Shown here in pieces: positions 12,683-22,593 of a stretch of DNA of 64,000 nucleotides. Positions within the stretch are counted from its first letter, which is position 1; every line of letters starts with the position of its first letter. The DNA is taken from the NCBI RefSeq assembly GCF_022538185.1, contig NZ_JAKYXC010000009.1, forward strand, positions 1-64,000, given 5' to 3'. The stretch comes from Microbacterium sp. CFH 31415. GTDB taxonomy: Bacteria; Actinomycetota; Actinomycetes; Actinomycetales; Microbacteriaceae. The notes under the pieces were generated by a model. The model made no database searches. It saw nothing but the letters and a program-made list of their open reading frames with translations, and was not told the origin of the DNA. A program made the position numbers and the translations under genes.

Positions 12683-13621
12683 ATGACCGGCATCCACCCC
12701 GACATCACCTCCGCCTTCGGAAACACCCCCCTCGTGCGCCTCAACCGCACCGCGGAGGGCCTCGGCGGCAACGTGATCGCCAAGCTCGAGTTCTACAACC
12801 CGGCGTCGAGCGTCAAGGACCGCCTCGGCATCGCCATCGTCGACGCCGCTGAGAAGTCCGGCCAGCTGCAGCCCGGCGGCACGATCGTCGAGGCCACGAG
12901 CGGCAACACCGGCATCGCGCTCGCCATGGTCGGCGCCGCCCGCGGCTACCGCGTCGTGCTCGCGATGCCCTCGTCGATGTCGATCGAGCGTCGCCTGCTG
13001 CTCAAGGGCTACGGTGCCGAGCTCGTTCTCACCGACCCGGCCGGCGGCATGAAGGGGGCCGTCGCCAAGGCGGAGGAGCTCGTCGCCGAGATCCCCGGCG
13101 CCGTTCTCGCGCGCCAGTTCGAGAACGAGGCCAACCCGCGCGTCCACCGCGAGACCACAGCAGAGGAGATCCTCCGCGACACCGACGGCGCCGTCGACTA
13201 CTTCGTCGCCGGCATCGGCACGGGCGGCACGATCACCGGCGTCGGTCAGGTGCTCAAGGAGCGCGTGCCCGGCGCGAAGGTCATCGCCGTCGAGCCCGCC
13301 GACTCGCCGCTGCTCACCAAGGGCACGCCCGGACCCCACAAGATCCAGGGCATCGGCCCGAACTTCGTGCCGGCGGTCCTCGACCAGGGAGTCATCGACG
13401 AGGTCGTCGACGTCGAGTTCGCGGACGCGATCGACACCGCGCGCGCGGTGGGCACCAAGGACGGCATCCTCGTCGGCATCTCGTCGGGCGCCGCGATCTG
13501 GGCCGCGCTGCAGATCGCCGCGCGCCCCGAGGCCGAGGGCAAGAACATCGTCGTCATCGTGCCCTCGTTCGGCGAGCGCTACCTGTCGACTGCGCTGTTC
13601 GAGAACCTGCGAGAGGATTGA
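12683..13621 (+). CDS. cysK: Cysteine synthase A (first paralogue)
   Basis: 312 residues, ATG preceded by GAAAGG. PLP-binding Lys45 in SSVKDRLG, the substrate loop TSGNTG, the phosphate-binding GTGGTITG, and the C-terminal SSGAA serine that contacts the pyridine nitrogen are all present. It condenses O-acetylserine with sulfide to give cysteine. The stop is 26 bases before the start of a second, similar synthase, and both precede cysE in one plus-strand operon. Confidence 0.95.
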   Translation: MTGIHPDITSAFGNTPLVRLNRTAEGLGGNVIAKLEFYNPASSVKDRLGIAIVDAAEKSGQLQPGGTIVEATSGNTGIALAMVGAARGYRVVLAMPSSMSIERRLLLKGYGAELVLTDPAGGMKGAVAKAEELVAEIPGAVLARQFENEANPRVHRETTAEEILRDTDGAVDYFVAGIGTGGTITGVGQVLKERVPGAKVIAVEPADSPLLTKGTPGPHKIQGIGPNFVPAVLDQGVIDEVVDVEFADAIDTARAVGTKDGILVGISSGAAIWAALQIAARPEAEGKNIVVIVPSFGERYLSTALFENLRED

Positions 13622-13647
13622 GGCACACCGCTCCAGAAAGGCGCCCC

Positions 13648-14601
13648 GTGCCAGGGATCCATTCCGACATCACGACCGCGTTCGGCGAGACCCCGCTGGT
13701 GAGGCTCAACGCCCTCACGGAAGGTCTCCACGGCGAGGTCCTCGCCAAGCTCGAGTTCTACAACCCGGGCTCGAGTGTGAAGGACCGTCTGGGCTACGCG
13801 CTCATCAGCGCCGCGGAGGCGGCGGGCGAGCTGAAGCCCGGCGGCACCATCGTGGAGTCGACCAGCGGCAACACGGGCATCGCGCTGGCGCTGATCGGGG
13901 CGGCACGCGGCTACAAGGTGATCCTCACGATGCCCGCGTCGATGTCGAAGGAGCGGCGCACGCTGCTGAAGGCCTACGGCGCAGAGCTCGTGCTCACCGA
14001 CCCGTACAAGGGCATGACCGAGGCCGTCGCGACCGCGGAGCGGATCGTCGCCGAGACACCGGGCGCCGTGCTGGCGCGACAGTTCGAGCACGAGGCCAAC
14101 GCCGAGATCCACCGTCGCACGACGGCCGAGGAGATCTGGCGCGACACCGACGGCACGGTGGATTACTTCGTCGCGGGCTCGGGCACGGGCGGCACCATCA
14201 CGGGCGTGGGCCAGGTGCTCAAGCAGCGCAACCCCGACGTGAACATCGCCATCGTCGAGCCGAAGGACTCCCCCATGCTGTCGGAGGGCCGCGCCGGCGG
14301 TCACCGCATCCAGGGCATCGGCCCGAACTTCGTGCCGCAGGTGCTCGACCGGTCGGTCATCGACGAGATCTTCGACGTCGAGTTCGACGACGCGATCCGC
14401 GTGGCACGGGACCTCGCCGTGCGCGAGGGCATCCTCGGAGGTATGTCGGCGGGCGCGGCGGTGTGGGCGGCGCTCGAGATCGCCGCGCGCCCGGAGGCCG
14501 CGGGCAAGCGCATCGTCGTGATCATCCCCGATTCGGGCGAGCGCTACCTGTCGACCGCGCTGTACGAGCACCTGCGCGAGCCCGAGAAGAGCGCGTCATG
14601 A
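13648..14601 (+). CDS. Cysteine synthase-type paralogue
   Basis: 317 residues from GTG 13648, preceded by AGAAAGG at 13635-13641; an in-frame ATG at 13618 overlapping the previous stop is less likely because homology begins at [12 protein letters not shown]. All PLP residues are kept ([22 protein letters not shown]), and the C-terminal motif is SAGAA instead of SSGAA. It is a diverged tandem duplicate of the upstream cysK. Whether it uses O-acetylserine or another acceptor/donor cannot be told from the sequence. Overlaps cysE by ATGA. Confidence 0.9.
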   Translation: MPGIHSDITTAFGETPLVRLNALTEGLHGEVLAKLEFYNPGSSVKDRLGYALISAAEAAGELKPGGTIVESTSGNTGIALALIGAARGYKVILTMPASMSKERRTLLKAYGAELVLTDPYKGMTEAVATAERIVAETPGAVLARQFEHEANAEIHRRTTAEEIWRDTDGTVDYFVAGSGTGGTITGVGQVLKQRNPDVNIAIVEPKDSPMLSEGRAGGHRIQGIGPNFVPQVLDRSVIDEIFDVEFDDAIRVARDLAVREGILGGMSAGAAVWAALEIAARPEAAGKRIVVIIPDSGERYLSTALYEHLREPEKSAS

Positions 14602-15188
14602 GCCGCGGAGAGGGCTTCTTCGCCCGCATCCGCGAAGACGTCGTCGCGGCACGGCTGCGCGACCCCGCTGCTCGGTCCGGCGTCGAGATCGCGCTCCTCT
14701 ATCCCGGCCTGCACGCGATCTGGGCGCACCGGGTGTGGCACGCGCTGTGGGTGCGCAAGGCGCGGTTCGTCGCCCGCGCCGGGTCGCAGGTCACGCGCTG
14801 GCTGACCGGGATCGAGATCCACCCCGGCGCGCAGATCGGCCGCCGCTTCTTCATCGACCACGGGATGGGCGTCGTCATCGGCGAGACCGCCGAGGTCGGC
14901 GACGACGTCATGCTGTACCACGGGGTGACGCTCGGCGGCCGTCAGCGCGAGGGCGGGAAGCGGCATCCCACGCTCGAGGACGGCGTCGCCGTCGGCGCCG
15001 GCGCGAAGATCCTCGGACCGATCACGATCGGCGCGGGATCGGTCGTCGGTGCGAACGCGGTGGTGACGAAGGATGCCCCGGCCGACAGCGTGCTCGTGGG
15101 CGTTCCCGCCAAGCCGCGCCAGCGTCGTGAGGGCGAGGACACCCGATCGATCCTGACCACGCCCGAGTATCCCGAGTACCACATCTGA
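14598..15188 (+). CDS. cysE: Serine O-acetyltransferase
   Basis: 196 residues; the ATG overlaps the upstream TGA. It has an N-terminal helical part, then left-handed beta-helix hexapeptide repeats ([40 protein letters not shown]) with catalytic His in IDHGMG and [10 protein letters not shown]. It makes O-acetylserine, the substrate of cysteine synthase. The C-terminus ends in ...PEYHI: the terminal isoleucine is the hallmark that lets CysE insert into the CysK active site and form the cysteine synthase complex. Confidence 0.95.
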   Translation: MSRGEGFFARIREDVVAARLRDPAARSGVEIALLYPGLHAIWAHRVWHALWVRKARFVARAGSQVTRWLTGIEIHPGAQIGRRFFIDHGMGVVIGETAEVGDDVMLYHGVTLGGRQREGGKRHPTLEDGVAVGAGAKILGPITIGAGSVVGANAVVTKDAPADSVLVGVPAKPRQRREGEDTRSILTTPEYPEYHI

Positions 15189-15234
15189 CGCGAGCGGCGC
15201 CTTCGTCGGTGCCAGGCCGTGCCGCCCCAGCTCG

Positions 15235-15301
15235 CGAGACTGCACCGGTGCACCGAGACTGCTGCTGCCGGGTGCTGTCTCGGTGCACGGATGCAGTCTC
15301 G
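15235..15301. repeat. Long palindrome, GAGAC-type, between convergent genes
   Basis: Two 25-base arms (15235-15259 and 15277-15301) match as inverted copies at 23 of 25 positions, around a 17-base loop. Each arm begins and ends with GAGAC/GTCTC. It lies between the convergent cysE and holin-like genes, so it may act as a bidirectional terminator, but its size and its relative at 15837-15901 suggest a dispersed repeat family. Confidence 0.8.
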
Positions 15302-15337
15302 GCGGAGTCGGCCGTGCGCAACCGCCGGTGGTGAGGG

Positions 15338-15736
15338 CTACTCTCGGCGGTCCTGAACGCGCTTCCTGATGAAGAGCGGCGGCAGCAGCCAGGTGGCGAG
15401 CGCCGTGACGAGCCACACGATGAGCGTGCCGATGATCCACGCCACGGGACCGTTGATGCCAATGCCCGCCGCCGGGATCAGCACCGCGATCAGCAGCGCG
15501 ACGAACGTCGACAGCAGGCCGATTCCGCCGATCAGCGCGTTGGCGTGACGCCGCGTGATCGTGAACAGCCACGGCGCGAGGATGCTCTGCAGCACCGCGA
15601 AGATCACGACGGCCAGCAGGATGCCCCACCAGTCGTCCCAGTGCAGCGTGAAGCCGGGCAGGATCAGGTCGGCCGCGACGAGTCCGAGGAACGCCGAGAC
15701 GAGGAAGATCGCCGCTCGGATGAGAAGGGTGAGCAC
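15338..15736 (-). CDS. Phage holin family 4-type membrane protein
   Basis: 132 residues, GTG start. Four hydrophobic segments (about 5-27, 33-57, 65-88, 97-122) with the LILPGFTLHWDDWWGILLAVVIFAVL pattern seen in the widespread DUF/Phage_holin_4_2 family (mycobacterial-type membrane protein). Members are usually chromosomal and not phage-borne; function is unknown. Framed on both sides by long palindromes. Confidence 0.75.
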   Translation of the reverse strand: MLTLLIRAAIFLVSAFLGLVAADLILPGFTLHWDDWWGILLAVVIFAVLQSILAPWLFTITRRHANALIGGIGLLSTFVALLIAVLIPAAGIGINGPVAWIIGTLIVWLVTALATWLLPPLFIRKRVQDRRE

Positions 15737-15836
15737 GAGCCGAGCCTAGCGGCGCGGCATCCGCTCGCCCTGTCGCGCCACGGCCGCTGAGACCTGGGAT
15801 CCGGGGCGGCGACGCGGGGCGGGCGGGCGACTCCGC

Positions 15837-15901
15837 GAGACCTGGGATTCGCGACGAGACCACGTGCGAGAGACGCCGTCTCGTCGCGAATGCCGGGTCT
15901 C
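15837..15901. repeat. Second long GAGAC-type palindrome
   Basis: Arms 15837-15860 and 15878-15901 (24 bases each) match at 22 positions when one is inverted, around a 17-base loop. Arms again begin and end with GAGAC/GTCTC. A partial additional arm (GAGACCTGGGATCC) lies at about 15789-15802. It occupies the gap between the holin-like gene and prfA. Confidence 0.8.
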
Positions 15902-15925
15902 GGCGAACGAAACGAAGGCGGGGCG

Positions 15926-17005
15926 TCAGTCGTCGGAGCCGAGTGCGGCGAGCCGGGCCTCTTCGTCTGCGGCGATCGCCGACTCGATGATGGGCTCGAG
16001 CGCGCCGTCCATGACCTGGTCGAGGTTGTACGCCTTGTAGCCGGTGCGGTGGTCGGCGATCCGGTTCTCGGGGAAGTTGTACGTGCGGATGCGCTCGGAA
16101 CGGTCCATGCCGCGGATCTGGGACTTGCGGGCATCGGATGCCGCGGCCTCGAGCTCCTCCTGCTGCTTGGCCAGCAGGCGGGCCCGGAGCACCCGCATGC
16201 CGGCCTCGCGGTTCTGCAGCTGCGACTTCTCGTTCTGCATCGACACGACGATCCCGGTCGGCACGTGTGTGATGCGCACCGCCGAGTCGGTCGTGTTGAC
16301 CGACTGCCCGCCGGGACCCGACGAGCGGAAGACGTCGATCTTCAGGTCGTTCGGGTCGATGTGGATCTCTTCGGGCTCGTCGACCTCGGGGAAGACGAGC
16401 ACGCCCGTCGTCGAGGTGTGGATGCGCCCCTGCGACTCGGTGGCCGGCACGCGCTGCACGCGGTGCACGCCGCCCTCGTACTTGAGGTGCGCCCACACGC
16501 CCTGCGCGGGGTCGGACGACGAGCCCTTGATCGCGACCTGCACGTCCTTGTAGCCGCCCAGGTCGGACTCGTTGCGCTCGAGGAGCTCGGTCCTCCAGCC
16601 CTTCGATGCGGCGTACTGCAGATACATCCGCAGCAGATCGGCGGCGAACAGCGCCGACTCGGCGCCGCCCTCGCCCTGCTTGATCTCCATGATCACGTCA
16701 CGCGCGTCGTCGGGGTCGCGCGGGATCAGCAGACGCCGCAGGCGCTCCTGCGCTTCGGCGAGCTTCGCCTCGAGGGCGGGAACCTCCTCGGCGAACGCGT
16801 CGTCCTCACGGGCGAGTTCGCGCGCGGCTTCCAGATCATCGGATGCCGCGACCCAGTCCTCGTTCGCCTTCACGATGCGAGACAGCTCGGCGTAGCGGCG
16901 GTTGACCCGCTTGGCGCGTGCCGCGTCGGCATGCACGGCGGGGTCGGAGAGCTCCTCCTGGACCGCCTTGTGCTCTTCGATCAGCGCCTTGACGGAGTCG
17001 AACAC
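15926..17005 (-). CDS. prfA: Peptide chain release factor 1
   Basis: 359 residues, GTG start. The stop-codon recognition tripeptide of RF1 is PAT (residues 187-189) and the peptidyl-hydrolysis motif GGQ is at 232-234 ([15 protein letters not shown]). It recognises UAA/UAG and releases the finished peptide. It follows rho by 17 bases on the same strand; its modifying enzyme PrmC is encoded 3.4 kb further on. Confidence 0.97.
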   Translation of the reverse strand: MFDSVKALIEEHKAVQEELSDPAVHADAARAKRVNRRYAELSRIVKANEDWVAASDDLEAARELAREDDAFAEEVPALEAKLAEAQERLRRLLIPRDPDDARDVIMEIKQGEGGAESALFAADLLRMYLQYAASKGWRTELLERNESDLGGYKDVQVAIKGSSSDPAQGVWAHLKYEGGVHRVQRVPATESQGRIHTSTTGVLVFPEVDEPEEIHIDPNDLKIDVFRSSGPGGQSVNTTDSAVRITHVPTGIVVSMQNEKSQLQNREAGMRVLRARLLAKQQEELEAAASDARKSQIRGMDRSERIRTYNFPENRIADHRTGYKAYNLDQVMDGALEPIIESAIAADEEARLAALGSDD

Positions 17006-17022
17006 CCAGTTCCCTCCGAGAC

Positions 17023-19059
17023 TCAGCGGATGCTGTTGTCGTCCGCGTGGCTGCGCCCACCGTGACCGGTCGACGGCGCCGGGATCGACTTCTGCATCTG
17101 CACGAGGAACTCGACGTTCGACTGCGTCTCCTTGAGCTTGCCGAGCACGACCTCGAGGGCCTGCTGGGGCTCGAGACCGGCCAGCGCGCGGCGGAGCTTC
17201 CAGGTGATCTTGACCTCGTCGGGCGACAGCAGCATCTCTTCGCGGCGGGTGCTCGACGCGTTCACGTCGACGGCCGGGAAGATGCGCTTGTCGGCGAGCT
17301 GGCGGTTCAGGCGCAGCTCGCTGTTGCCGGTGCCCTTGAACTCCTCGAAGATGACCTCGTCCATCTTGGAGCCGGTCTCCACGAGAGCCGTCGCGAGGAT
17401 CGTGAGCGATCCGCCGTTCTCGATGTTGCGTGCCGCGCCGAAGAAGCGCTTCGGCGGGTACAGCGCCGACGCGTCGACGCCACCGGTGAGCACGCGGCCC
17501 GAGGTGGGCGCCGAGATGTTGTACGCGCGGCCGAGGCGGGTGATCGAGTCGAGCAGCACGACGACGTCGCGGCCGAGCTCGACCAGGCGCTTCGCCCGCT
17601 CGATGGCGAGCTCGGCGACCGTGGTGTGGTCCTCGGCGGGGCGGTCGAAGGTCGAGGCGATGACCTCGCCCTTCACCGTGCGCTGCATGTCGGTGACCTC
17701 TTCGGGGCGCTCGTCGACGAGCACGACCATGAGGTGGACCTCGGGGTTGTTGGTCGCGATGGCGTTGGCGATCTGCTGCAGCACGATCGTCTTGCCGGCC
17801 TTGGGCGGCGCGACGATGAGCCCGCGCTGGCCCTTGCCGATCGGCGCGACGAGGTCGATGATGCGCTGCGTCAGCTTCTCGGGGGCCGTCTCGAGGCGCA
17901 GGCGCTCCTGCGGGTAGAGCGGCGTGAGCTTGCCGAACTCGACGCGCGTGGCGGCATCATCGACCGAGAGGCCGTTGATCGCGTCGACCTTGACCAGCGC
18001 GTTGTACTTCTGGCGGCTCGACTGCTCACCCTCGCGCGGCTGCTTGATCGCGCCGACGACGGCGTCACCCTTGCGCAGGTTGTACTTCTTCACCTGGCCG
18101 AGCGAGACGTAGACGTCGCTGGTGCCGGGCAGGTAGCCCGACGTGCGCACGAAGGCGTAGTTGTCGAGGACGTCGAGGATGCCCGCGATCGGGATCAGGA
18201 CGTCGTCCTCGCCGATCTCGGTCTCGAACTCGTCGCCCGACTGCGTGGCGCCACGGCGCTTGTTGCGCTGGCGGCCGCGCCCCGACCCCTGAGCCGGCTC
18301 TTCGTCGGACTCGGGCGTGGACGCGGGCGCGTTGTCCTTGCCGCCGTTCTGCTGCTGGCCGTTCTGCTGCTGGCCGCCCTTGTCGCCCTTGTCGTTCTGG
18401 TTGCGATTCCGGCTGCGGCTGCGGCTGCGGCTGCGGCTGCGCGACGGAGTCTCGTCGCCGGTCTCCTCGGCTGCGTCGCCTTCGGCGGGCTTCGCCTCGG
18501 CCTCGGCGGGCTTCGCGTCGGCGGATGCCTCGGCCTTCGCGTCGGCGGGCGCCTCGGCCTTCGCGTCGGCCTCGGCAGGCACGCCGGCGGAGGCGGCCTC
18601 CGCCGGAGCGTCGCCGGCAGCCGGCGCCTCGGCGGCGGGAGCGTCGGCGGAAGCTTCAGCCGGGGCGGCCTCGGCGGCCGGCGCGGCCTCCGCCGGCGCC
18701 TCGACCACGGGCTCGGGGGTGACGGCGTCCGCCGTCTTGGCGCGGCGCGGCGCACGCTTGCGCGGCGCCTTCACGGGCGCAGCAGCCTCGGGCTCCGCGG
18801 CCTCAGCCTCAGCGGCCGGAGCCTCGGGCTCAGCCGCAGGCGCGTCAGCCGGAGCGGCTTCGGCGGCGGCCTCGTGCTCAGCAGCCTCGGCGGCGGCCGG
18901 AGCCTCAGCCGCGGCATCCGCTTCAGCCTCAGGCTCAGCAGCCTGCGCGGTCGGCTCGGCGGCGGCCTCGGTGGTGGTGTCGACGTTCTCGACGGCCTCG
19001 GGCGCTTCCGTGCGCTCGTCGGCCGTTGCGTCGCTCTGGATCTCGGAGATGGACTCCAC
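17023..19059 (-). CDS. rho: Transcription termination factor Rho with long Ala/Glu-rich extension
   Basis: 678 residues from GTG 19059 (GGGAG ribosome site); an upstream GTG at 19092 in frame is possible but has no good site. The first about 240 residues are low-complexity: Ala/Glu/Pro blocks, then a basic [14 protein letters not shown] stretch and a Gln/Asn/Gly run. The standard Rho core follows, with the RNA-binding domain ([20 protein letters not shown]), Walker [19 protein letters not shown] and the R-loop/Q-loop region ([11 protein letters not shown]). Long N-terminal insertions are known in actinobacterial Rho and add RNA contacts; the core is complete. Confidence 0.95.
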   Translation of the reverse strand: MESISEIQSDATADERTEAPEAVENVDTTTEAAAEPTAQAAEPEAEADAAAEAPAAAEAAEHEAAAEAAPADAPAAEPEAPAAEAEAAEPEAAAPVKAPRKRAPRRAKTADAVTPEPVVEAPAEAAPAAEAAPAEASADAPAAEAPAAGDAPAEAASAGVPAEADAKAEAPADAKAEASADAKPAEAEAKPAEGDAAEETGDETPSRSRSRSRSRSRNRNQNDKGDKGGQQQNGQQQNGGKDNAPASTPESDEEPAQGSGRGRQRNKRRGATQSGDEFETEIGEDDVLIPIAGILDVLDNYAFVRTSGYLPGTSDVYVSLGQVKKYNLRKGDAVVGAIKQPREGEQSSRQKYNALVKVDAINGLSVDDAATRVEFGKLTPLYPQERLRLETAPEKLTQRIIDLVAPIGKGQRGLIVAPPKAGKTIVLQQIANAIATNNPEVHLMVVLVDERPEEVTDMQRTVKGEVIASTFDRPAEDHTTVAELAIERAKRLVELGRDVVVLLDSITRLGRAYNISAPTSGRVLTGGVDASALYPPKRFFGAARNIENGGSLTILATALVETGSKMDEVIFEEFKGTGNSELRLNRQLADKRIFPAVDVNASSTRREEMLLSPDEVKITWKLRRALAGLEPQQALEVVLGKLKETQSNVEFLVQMQKSIPAPSTGHGGRSHADDNSIR

Positions 19060-19254
19060 GAGTTCTCCCTTGTCAAACGAATGGAAATGCACGTCCGCAC
19101 GAGGCGCGCTGGTAAGCAGGCGTCTTGCCCGACCCTTCGACGTTCAAGGCCCTGAGATGGACTCGAGAACCGCGATGGCGCTCAGAGACCGTCAGCAGGA
19201 TGTGGGGGGTCGTGCGGGGTTTCGCAGAATGCGAACGGAGGCCAGATTCACGAT

Positions 19255-20202
19255 TTACGTGGAACCCTCCGCGTACTCCCTCACTGTACCACCCTTGAAG
19301 TCGACGGCGAGCATGAGCGCCTCCCACGGGGTGTCGGATGCCGACGACGCGAGGGCGGCGGCCTCGAGGCGGCGTCCCGGCCCGTCGGCGAGCACGAGCA
19401 CGCTCGGTCCGGCGCCCGAGACGACGGCGGCGAACCCCTTGGCGCGCAGCATGCGCACGAGGTTGTCAGTGGCCGGCATCGCGCTCGCGCGGTAGTTCTG
19501 GTGCAGCTTGTCTTCGGTCGCGGCCTGCAGCAGCTCCGGGCTCTGGGTGAGCGCAGCGATCAGCAGCGCCGAGCGCGACACGTTGAACACGGCGTCCTCG
19601 CGCGGCACCTGCAGGGGCTGCAGGCTGCGGGCGACCTCGGTCGACATGGTGAACTCGGGCACGAACACCAGGGGCGAGACACCGCGGTGCACGAGCAGCT
19701 TCTTGTGCTGCGGACCGTGCTCGTCGACCCACGCGATCGTCAGGCCGCCGAAGAGCGCCGGCGCGACGTTGTCGGGGTGCCCCTCGAGCTCGGTCGCGAG
19801 CCGCAGCAGGGTGTCGGGCCCGAGCTCGATGTCACCCTCGAGCAGCCCCTTGGCCGCGAGGATGCCCGACACCACCGCGGCACCCGACGATCCGAGGCCG
19901 CGGCCGTGCGGGATCACGTTGTGCGCGTGCAGCCGCAGGCCCGGCATGCGGCGCCCGACCGACTCGTACGTGTATGCGATCGCGCGCACGACGAGATGCG
20001 AGGCGTCGCGCGGCACGTCGGCCGCACCCTGGCCGGTGACCTCGATCTCGAGCTCCCCGGGCGGCAGGGCCGTGACGTCGAGCTCGTCGTAGACGCTCAG
20101 CGCGAGGCCGAGCGTGTCGAAGCCGGGTCCGAGGTTGGCGCTCGTCGCGGGCACCCGCACGAGCACACGACGCCCCGGAGCCGGGACGACGGCTGCGTTC
20201 AC
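19255..20202 (-). CDS. thrB: Homoserine kinase
   Basis: 315 residues from GTG 20202, overlapping the thrC stop as GTGA. GHMP-kinase features: [18 protein letters not shown] near the start, the ATP-binding [14 protein letters not shown] loop, and the C-terminal GAGPSVLVL. It phosphorylates homoserine using ATP, feeding threonine synthase. Last gene of the lysA-hom-thrC-thrB cluster. Confidence 0.95.
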   Translation of the reverse strand: MNAAVVPAPGRRVLVRVPATSANLGPGFDTLGLALSVYDELDVTALPPGELEIEVTGQGAADVPRDASHLVVRAIAYTYESVGRRMPGLRLHAHNVIPHGRGLGSSGAAVVSGILAAKGLLEGDIELGPDTLLRLATELEGHPDNVAPALFGGLTIAWVDEHGPQHKKLLVHRGVSPLVFVPEFTMSTEVARSLQPLQVPREDAVFNVSRSALLIAALTQSPELLQAATEDKLHQNYRASAMPATDNLVRMLRAKGFAAVVSGAGPSVLVLADGPGRRLEAAALASSASDTPWEALMLAVDFKGGTVREYAEGST

Positions 20203-21287
20203 GCGGTCGCCGCCGCAGGCGCGAGATCGAGGACGGATGCCACTTCCGACGTCGTGGCGTCCACCACGGTCGGCTCGACCTGGCTGCCATCGGCGTTGCG
20301 CAGCGCCCACTGCGGGTCCTTGAGTCCGTGGCCCGTGACGGTGAGCACGACGCGCGCGCCCTGCGGCACGACGCCGGCCTCGACGCGGTCGAGGAGACCC
20401 GCGACGCTGATCGCGGACGCAGGCTCGACGAAGATGCCCACCTCGCCCGCCAGCAGCTTCTGCGCGGCGAGGATGCGCTGGTCGTCGATGGCGCCGAAGT
20501 AGCCGTCGGTCGCCTGGCGCGCCTCGAGGGCGAGCTCCCACGAGGCAGGGTTGCCGATGCGGATGGCGCTGGCCACGGTCTCGGGGTTCTTCACGACCTC
20601 GCCGCGCACGAGCGGCGCGGAGCCCTCGGCCTGGAAGCCGAACATGCGCGGCACGCGCGTGGACACGCCACCCTCGGCCTCCTCGCGGTAGCCGCGGGTG
20701 TAGGCGGTGTAGTTGCCCGCGTTGCCGACGGGGATGAAGTGGAAGTCGGGCGCGTCGCCGAGCTGCGCGACGACCTCGTAGGCGGCGGTCTTCTGGCCGT
20801 CGATGCGGTCGGGGTTGACCGAGTTGACGAGGTGCACCGGGTAGTTGTCGGCGAGCTCGCGCGCGATCTCGAGGCAGTCATCGAAGTTGCCGCGGATCTG
20901 GATGAGCTGGCCGTTGTGCGCGACGGCCTGGCTGAGCTTGCCCATCGCGATCTTGCCCTCGGGCACGAGCACCGCCGCGGTGATGCCGGCGTGCGCCGCG
21001 TAGGCCGCGGCCGACGCCGACGTGTTGCCCGTCGACGCGCAGATGACGGCCTTCGCACCGTGCTCGATCGCGCGGGAGACGGCGACGGTCATGCCGCGGT
21101 CCTTGAACGACCCGGTGGGGTTCATGCCCTCGAACTTGACCCACACGTCGGTGCCGGTGCGGCGCGACAGCGAGGGTGCGGGCAGGAGCGGAGTGCCGCC
21201 CTCGCCGAGGGTGACGACGGTCGAGGCATCCGTGACGCCCAGACGATCCCCATATTCGCGCAGGACTCCGCGCCAGACGTGTGCCAT
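20199..21287 (-). CDS. thrC: Threonine synthase
   Basis: 362 residues from ATG 21287 with AAGGAG 7 bases upstream; a start at 21305 would lose this site. PLP lysine Lys62 is in [11 protein letters not shown], with [15 protein letters not shown] as phosphate-binding loop. Length and motifs fit the short class of threonine synthase, which converts O-phosphohomoserine to threonine. One base separates it from hom, and it overlaps thrB. Confidence 0.95.
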   Translation of the reverse strand: MAHVWRGVLREYGDRLGVTDASTVVTLGEGGTPLLPAPSLSRRTGTDVWVKFEGMNPTGSFKDRGMTVAVSRAIEHGAKAVICASTGNTSASAAAYAAHAGITAAVLVPEGKIAMGKLSQAVAHNGQLIQIRGNFDDCLEIARELADNYPVHLVNSVNPDRIDGQKTAAYEVVAQLGDAPDFHFIPVGNAGNYTAYTRGYREEAEGGVSTRVPRMFGFQAEGSAPLVRGEVVKNPETVASAIRIGNPASWELALEARQATDGYFGAIDDQRILAAQKLLAGEVGIFVEPASAISVAGLLDRVEAGVVPQGARVVLTVTGHGLKDPQWALRNADGSQVEPTVVDATTSEVASVLDLAPAAATA

Positions 21288-21288
21288 G

Positions 21289-22593
21289 TCAGTCTCCTTC
21301 CACACGCAGGACCGAGACGACGCGCTCGACGACGCCGCTCGCGGCGAGACGGTCGACCGTCTCGCTGAGGTCCTGCTCCAAAGCCTTATGCGTGCCGATC
21401 ACCAGGCGCGCGGTGCGGGCGTCTTCGCCCGCGACGGTCTGCTCGACGTTCGCGATCGACACGCGCCCGTCGCTGAGGATGCCGGCGACCGTGGCGAGCA
21501 CGCCGGGCTGGTCGTCGACCTCGAGGGTGATCTGGTAGCGGGTGGTGACGCGGCCGATCGGCACGATCGGGAGGTTCGCGAGGGTGGACTCCCCTACGCC
21601 GACGCCGCCCGCGATGTGGCGGCGCGCGGCCGAGACGACGTCGCCGAGCACGGCCGACGCGGTCTGCACGCCGCCGGCGCCCGCGCCGTAGAACATGAGG
21701 TTGCCCGCGGCCTCGGCCTGGACGAACACGGCGTTGTTCGCGCCGTGCACGCTCGCGAGGGGGTGGGCGCGGTCGACGAGCGCCGGGTACACCCGCACCG
21801 AGATGGATTCGTCGGCGCCGCCGTTCAGCCGCTCGCACACCGCGAGGAGCTTGATGACGTAGCCGGCGTGGCGCGCGGCATCCATCATCGACTTGTCGAT
21901 CGCCGTGATGCCCTCGCGGTGGACCGACTCGAGCGGCACCGTGGTGTGGAAGGCGAGGCTCGCGAGGATGGCCGCCTTCTGAGCGGCGTCGTAGCCCTCG
22001 ACGTCGGCCGTCGGGTCGGCCTCGGCGTAGCCCAGGCGCTGGGCGTCGGCGAGCACGTCGGCGAACTCGGCGCCCTCGGTGTCCATGCGGTCGAGGATGT
22101 AGTTCGTCGTCCCGTTGACGATGCCCATGATTCGCTGCACGCGGTCGCCGGCGAGCGAGTCGCGCAGCGGACGGATGATCGGGATCGCCCCGGCCGCAGC
22201 GGCCTCGTAGTAGACCTCGGCGCCCACCTGGTCGGCGGCGTCGAAGATCTCGGGGCCATGCGTGGCGAGCAGCGCCTTGTTGGCGGTGACGACGTCGGCG
22301 CCGGAGTTGATCGCGGCCAGCAAGTGCGTGCGCGCGGGCTCGATGCCGCCCATGAGCTCGATGACGATGTCGGCGCCCACGATGAGCGACTCGGCGTCGG
22401 TCGTGAGGAGCTCGCGGGGCAGGTCGACCTCGCGCGGGGCGTCGACGTCGCGCACGGCGATGCCGATCAGCTCGAGTCGCGCTCCGGCGCGGTCGGCGAG
22501 CTCGTCGGCGTGCTGACGCAGCAGCGACGCGACCTGCGAGCCGACGGCTCCGGCCCCCAGCAGCGCAACGCGAAGACGGCGGTAGTCGGTCAC
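21289..22593 (-). CDS. hom: Homoserine dehydrogenase
   Basis: 434 residues, GTG start overlapping the lysA stop. Rossmann motif [16 protein letters not shown] near the N-terminus, catalytic core with [11 protein letters not shown] and [23 protein letters not shown], and a C-terminal ACT domain (about 350-430, [15 protein letters not shown]). The ACT domain suggests allosteric inhibition by threonine. It reduces aspartate semialdehyde to homoserine at the branch leading to threonine and methionine. Confidence 0.96.
   Translation of the reverse strand: MTDYRRLRVALLGAGAVGSQVASLLRQHADELADRAGARLELIGIAVRDVDAPREVDLPRELLTTDAESLIVGADIVIELMGGIEPARTHLLAAINSGADVVTANKALLATHGPEIFDAADQVGAEVYYEAAAAGAIPIIRPLRDSLAGDRVQRIMGIVNGTTNYILDRMDTEGAEFADVLADAQRLGYAEADPTADVEGYDAAQKAAILASLAFHTTVPLESVHREGITAIDKSMMDAARHAGYVIKLLAVCERLNGGADESISVRVYPALVDRAHPLASVHGANNAVFVQAEAAGNLMFYGAGAGGVQTASAVLGDVVSAARRHIAGGVGVGESTLANLPIVPIGRVTTRYQITLEVDDQPGVLATVAGILSDGRVSIANVEQTVAGEDARTARLVIGTHKALEQDLSETVDRLAASGVVERVVSVLRVEGD

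Noticed and set aside
17047..19155. 702-codon frame antisense to rho
   Set aside because: Gly/Leu/Arg low-complexity shadow; the rho motifs are on the minus strand.
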